A DNA stretch of 64,000 nucleotides, taken from NCBI GenBank assembly GCA_938017825.1, contig CALIJE010000011.1:37489-101488 (forward strand), written 5' to 3'. Under the pieces are notes generated by a model. That model ran no database searches. It saw only the letters and a list, made by a program, of their open reading frames with translations, and was not told the origin of the DNA. The DNA is from an uncultured Flavobacteriaceae bacterium. Lineage in GTDB: Bacteria; Bacteroidota; Bacteroidia; Flavobacteriales; Flavobacteriaceae. Both the position numbers and the translations under genes were made by a program. Positions 61,523 to 64,000 of this stretch are shown piece after piece; position 1 is the stretch's first letter, and the number at the start of each line of letters is the position of its first letter.

Positions 61523-64000
61523 ATGGCAAGAATACACGATAATACACCACAAAAGAGGTTTGACAAAATTTCCATAGGATTGGCTTCGCCAGAAGCTATT
61601 TTGGCAGAATCAAGAGGGGAAGTACTCAAACCTGAAACCATTAACTATAGAACCCACAAGCCTGAGCGCGACGGACTTTTCTGTGAGCGTATCTTCGGCC
61701 CTGTAAAGGATTACGAATGTGCCTGTGGAAAGTACAAGCGTATTCGCTACCGCGGTATTGTTTGTGACCGTTGTGGAGTTGAAGTAACGGAAAAGAAAGT
61801 GCGAAGAGATAGGGTAGGCCACATTAACTTGGTGGTACCTGTAGCACACATTTGGTACTTCCGTTCGTTGCCGAACAAAATTGGTTACCTATTGGGTCTA
61901 CCTTCCAAGAAATTGGACATGATCATATACTATGAAAGATATGTGGTCATCCAGCCAGGAGTCGCCAAAGGCCCGGAAGGTGAAGAAATCAATAAGATGG
62001 ATTTCCTTACCGAAGAGGAGTATTTGAACATTCTTGAGGAAATTCCGGCTGAAAATCAATATCTAGAGGATACTGATCCGAACAAATTCATCGCCAAAAT
62101 GGGTGCTGAATGTTTGATCGATCTTTTGGGTAGAATAGATTTGCAACAGCTTTCTTATGATTTAAGACACAAGGCTAATACAGAAACTTCAAAACAACGT
62201 AAGACAGAAGCCTTGAAAAGGCTTCAAGTTGTGGAAGCATTAAGGGAATCGCAACAGAATCGAGAGAATAAACCAGAATGGATGATCATGAAGGTGGTAC
62301 CTGTTATTCCACCAGAATTGCGCCCGTTGGTTCCTTTGGATGGTGGCCGTTTTGCGACTTCCGATTTGAACGATTTGTACAGAAGGGTAATCATTCGTAA
62401 CAACAGATTAAAGCGATTGGTAGAGATTAAGGCTCCAGAAGTAATTCTTAGAAATGAGAAACGTATGCTTCAAGAGTCGGTTGATTCGCTATTCGACAAT
62501 ACTAGAAAAGCATCGGCTGTTAAAACCGAATCGAACAGACCATTAAAATCACTTTCTGATTCCCTGAAGGGAAAACAGGGCCGTTTCCGTCAAAACCTTT
62601 TGGGAAAACGTGTTGACTATTCCGCTCGTTCGGTAATCGTCGTTGGTCCTGAAATGAAATTGTTCGAATGTGGTCTTCCGAAAGATATGGCTGCCGAACT
62701 TTACAAGCCATTTGTGATTCGTAAGTTGATCGAACGCGGTATTGTAAAAACAGTAAAGTCGGCCAAGAAGATAATTGATAAGAAAGAACCTGTAGTATGG
62801 GATATTCTTGAAAATGTTCTAAAAGGTCATCCTGTGCTACTGAATAGGGCTCCTACATTGCACCGTTTAGGTATTCAGGCTTTTCAACCAAAACTTATCG
62901 AAGGTAAGGCGATTCGTCTTCACCCTTTAGTATGTACGGCATTCAACGCGGATTTTGACGGTGACCAAATGGCGGTGCATCTCCCTTTAGGCCCTGAGGC
63001 CATTTTGGAGGCGCAACTGTTAATGTTGGCATCTCACAATATATTGAACCCTGCAAATGGTTCTCCGATAACCGTACCTTCTCAAGATATGGTCTTGGGT
63101 CTGTATTATATGACCAAGGAACGTAAATCAACAAAAGAGGTTCCGGTGAAAGGTGAAGGGCTTACGTTCTATTCCGATGAAGAAGTAGTTATTGCTTTCA
63201 ACGAAGGTATGCTAGAGCTTAATGCAGGAATTAAAGTACGTACCAAAGATTTTAACGAAGCAGGTGAATTGGTCGACCAAATTGTTGAGACAACAGTTGG
63301 TAGGGTACTATTCAACCAAGTCGTGCCAGAGGCGGCCGGTTATGTTAATGACGTATTGAACAAGAAATCGCTCCGAGATATTATCGGAAGAATTCTTGCC
63401 GTAACCGATGTACCTACGACAGCCGAATTTTTGGATAAAATAAAAACTATGGGCTACGAATTCGCATTTAAAGGCGGATTGTCGTTTAGTCTTGGTGATA
63501 TTATTATTCCACAAGAAAAGCATGAAATGATTGCTGATGCCAACGGTCAGGTCGATGGTATTATGGCCAACTATAATATGGGTCTAATTACCAATAACGA
63601 ACGTTATAACCAAGTTATTGATGTGTGGACCTCGACCAATGCCATGTTGACCGAATTGGCAATGAAACGAATTAGAGAAGACCAACAAGGGTTTAACTCG
63701 GTATATATGATGCTCGATTCCGGTGCGAGGGGATCTAAAGAACAGATCCGACAGTTGACCGGTATGCGTGGGTTAATGGCCAAGCCCAAAAAATCTACCG
63801 CTGGTGGAGGGGAGATTATCGAAAACCCGATTCTTTCCAACTTTAAGGAAGGATTATCCATCTTGGAATACTTTATATCTACGCACGGTGCACGTAAAGG
63901 ACTTGCAGATACCGCTTTAAAAACGGCAGATGCAGGATATCTTACACGTCGTTTGGTAGATGTGTCGCAAGATGTAATTATCAATACAGTAGATTGTGGA
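61523..64000 (+). CDS. rpoC: DNA-directed RNA polymerase subunit beta' (3'-truncated by window edge)
   Basis: The frame starts at ATG 61523 and is open for 826 codons to the window end; the full gene is about 1430 codons in this phylum. Zinc-ribbon cysteines are visible in [23 protein letters not shown] near residue 70, the RPVVIDG-equivalent zipper and switch segments follow ([19 protein letters not shown] at about 365), and the catalytic [15 protein letters not shown] at about residue 474-488 binds the active-site Mg2+. The trigger loop and C-terminus lie beyond the edge. Part of the rpoBC transcript. Genuine gene, simply cut by the window. Confidence 0.98.
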   Translation, partial: MARIHDNTPQKRFDKISIGLASPEAILAESRGEVLKPETINYRTHKPERDGLFCERIFGPVKDYECACGKYKRIRYRGIVCDRCGVEVTEKKVRRDRVGHINLVVPVAHIWYFRSLPNKIGYLLGLPSKKLDMIIYYERYVVIQPGVAKGPEGEEINKMDFLTEEEYLNILEEIPAENQYLEDTDPNKFIAKMGAECLIDLLGRIDLQQLSYDLRHKANTETSKQRKTEALKRLQVVEALRESQQNRENKPEWMIMKVVPVIPPELRPLVPLDGGRFATSDLNDLYRRVIIRNNRLKRLVEIKAPEVILRNEKRMLQESVDSLFDNTRKASAVKTESNRPLKSLSDSLKGKQGRFRQNLLGKRVDYSARSVIVVGPEMKLFECGLPKDMAAELYKPFVIRKLIERGIVKTVKSAKKIIDKKEPVVWDILENVLKGHPVLLNRAPTLHRLGIQAFQPKLIEGKAIRLHPLVCTAFNADFDGDQMAVHLPLGPEAILEAQLLMLASHNILNPANGSPITVPSQDMVLGLYYMTKERKSTKEVPVKGEGLTFYSDEEVVIAFNEGMLELNAGIKVRTKDFNEAGELVDQIVETTVGRVLFNQVVPEAAGYVNDVLNKKSLRDIIGRILAVTDVPTTAEFLDKIKTMGYEFAFKGGLSFSLGDIIIPQEKHEMIADANGQVDGIMANYNMGLITNNERYNQVIDVWTSTNAMLTELAMKRIREDQQGFNSVYMMLDSGARGSKEQIRQLTGMRGLMAKPKKSTAGGGEIIENPILSNFKEGLSILEYFISTHGARKGLADTALKTADAGYLTRRLVDVSQDVIINTVDCG

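Overview
The window looks like chromosomal core sequence from a marine-type member of the Flavobacteriaceae (Bacteroidota). The evidence is the moderate A+T content, Bacteroidota-type promoters (TTTG about 19 nt upstream of TAnnTTTG), the near absence of Shine-Dalgarno sequences, a type IX secretion (T9SS) sorting tail, a bTHX ribosomal protein, bS21 next to a Xer recombinase, and secreted lipoproteins. A relationship to the Maribacter/Zobellia/Arenibacter group is a guess from gene style. I see no prophage, insertion sequence, integron or CRISPR array.

Layout. 1-6.1 kb (+): beta-lactamase-like hydrolase, GNAT acetyltransferase, GH5 lipoprotein, sterol-desaturase-like hydroxylase, RDD membrane protein, small secreted protein, creatininase-family amidohydrolase. 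6.1-10.9 kb (-): acyl-CoA-binding protein, psd, cdsA, LUD protein, ftsH, rsfS, a membrane lipid and membrane quality-control operon. 11-13.4 kb: birA, SRPBCC protein, pyrE and a NUDIX hydrolase in tightly packed opposing orientations. 13.4-19.1 kb (-): M14 peptidase lipoprotein, histidine kinase/response regulator pair, coaD, ddl. 19.2-26.6 kb (mostly +): PASTA protein, rluD, yaaA, small lipoprotein, bTHX (-), UDG-family glycosylase, ppc, TPR protein. 26.6-35.8 kb (-): envelope and secreted proteins, including a lipoprotein of four 110-residue repeats, a CarboxypepD_reg-like protein, an M20 peptidase, and a 1469-residue diheme/PKD/FG-GAP/TSP3/T9SS protein.

36.1-42.6 kb (-): a complete trpEGDCFBA operon, preceded by a short reading frame with three consecutive Trp codons and alternative hairpins, a strong candidate transcription-attenuation leader. 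42.8-44.4 kb: YceI, MarR and a divergent rhodanese. 44.5-50.8 kb (+): DUF2851, PspC, two-TM potassium channel with RCK domain, AGCS symporter, helix-hairpin-helix protein, acyl-CoA dehydrogenase.

50.8-64 kb (+): the translation and transcription core: rpsU (with a rare full-length Shine-Dalgarno), xerC/D-like recombinase, hpf, tRNA-Thr(TGT), tRNA-Tyr(GTA), tRNA-Gly(TCC), tRNA-Thr(GGT), tuf, tRNA-Trp(CCA), secE, nusG, rplK, rplA, rplJ, rplL, rpoB and a 3'-truncated rpoC that runs off the window. The most interesting signals are regulatory RNA elements: the trp leader, the rpsU ribosome-binding site, and paired hairpins between rplL and rpoB.
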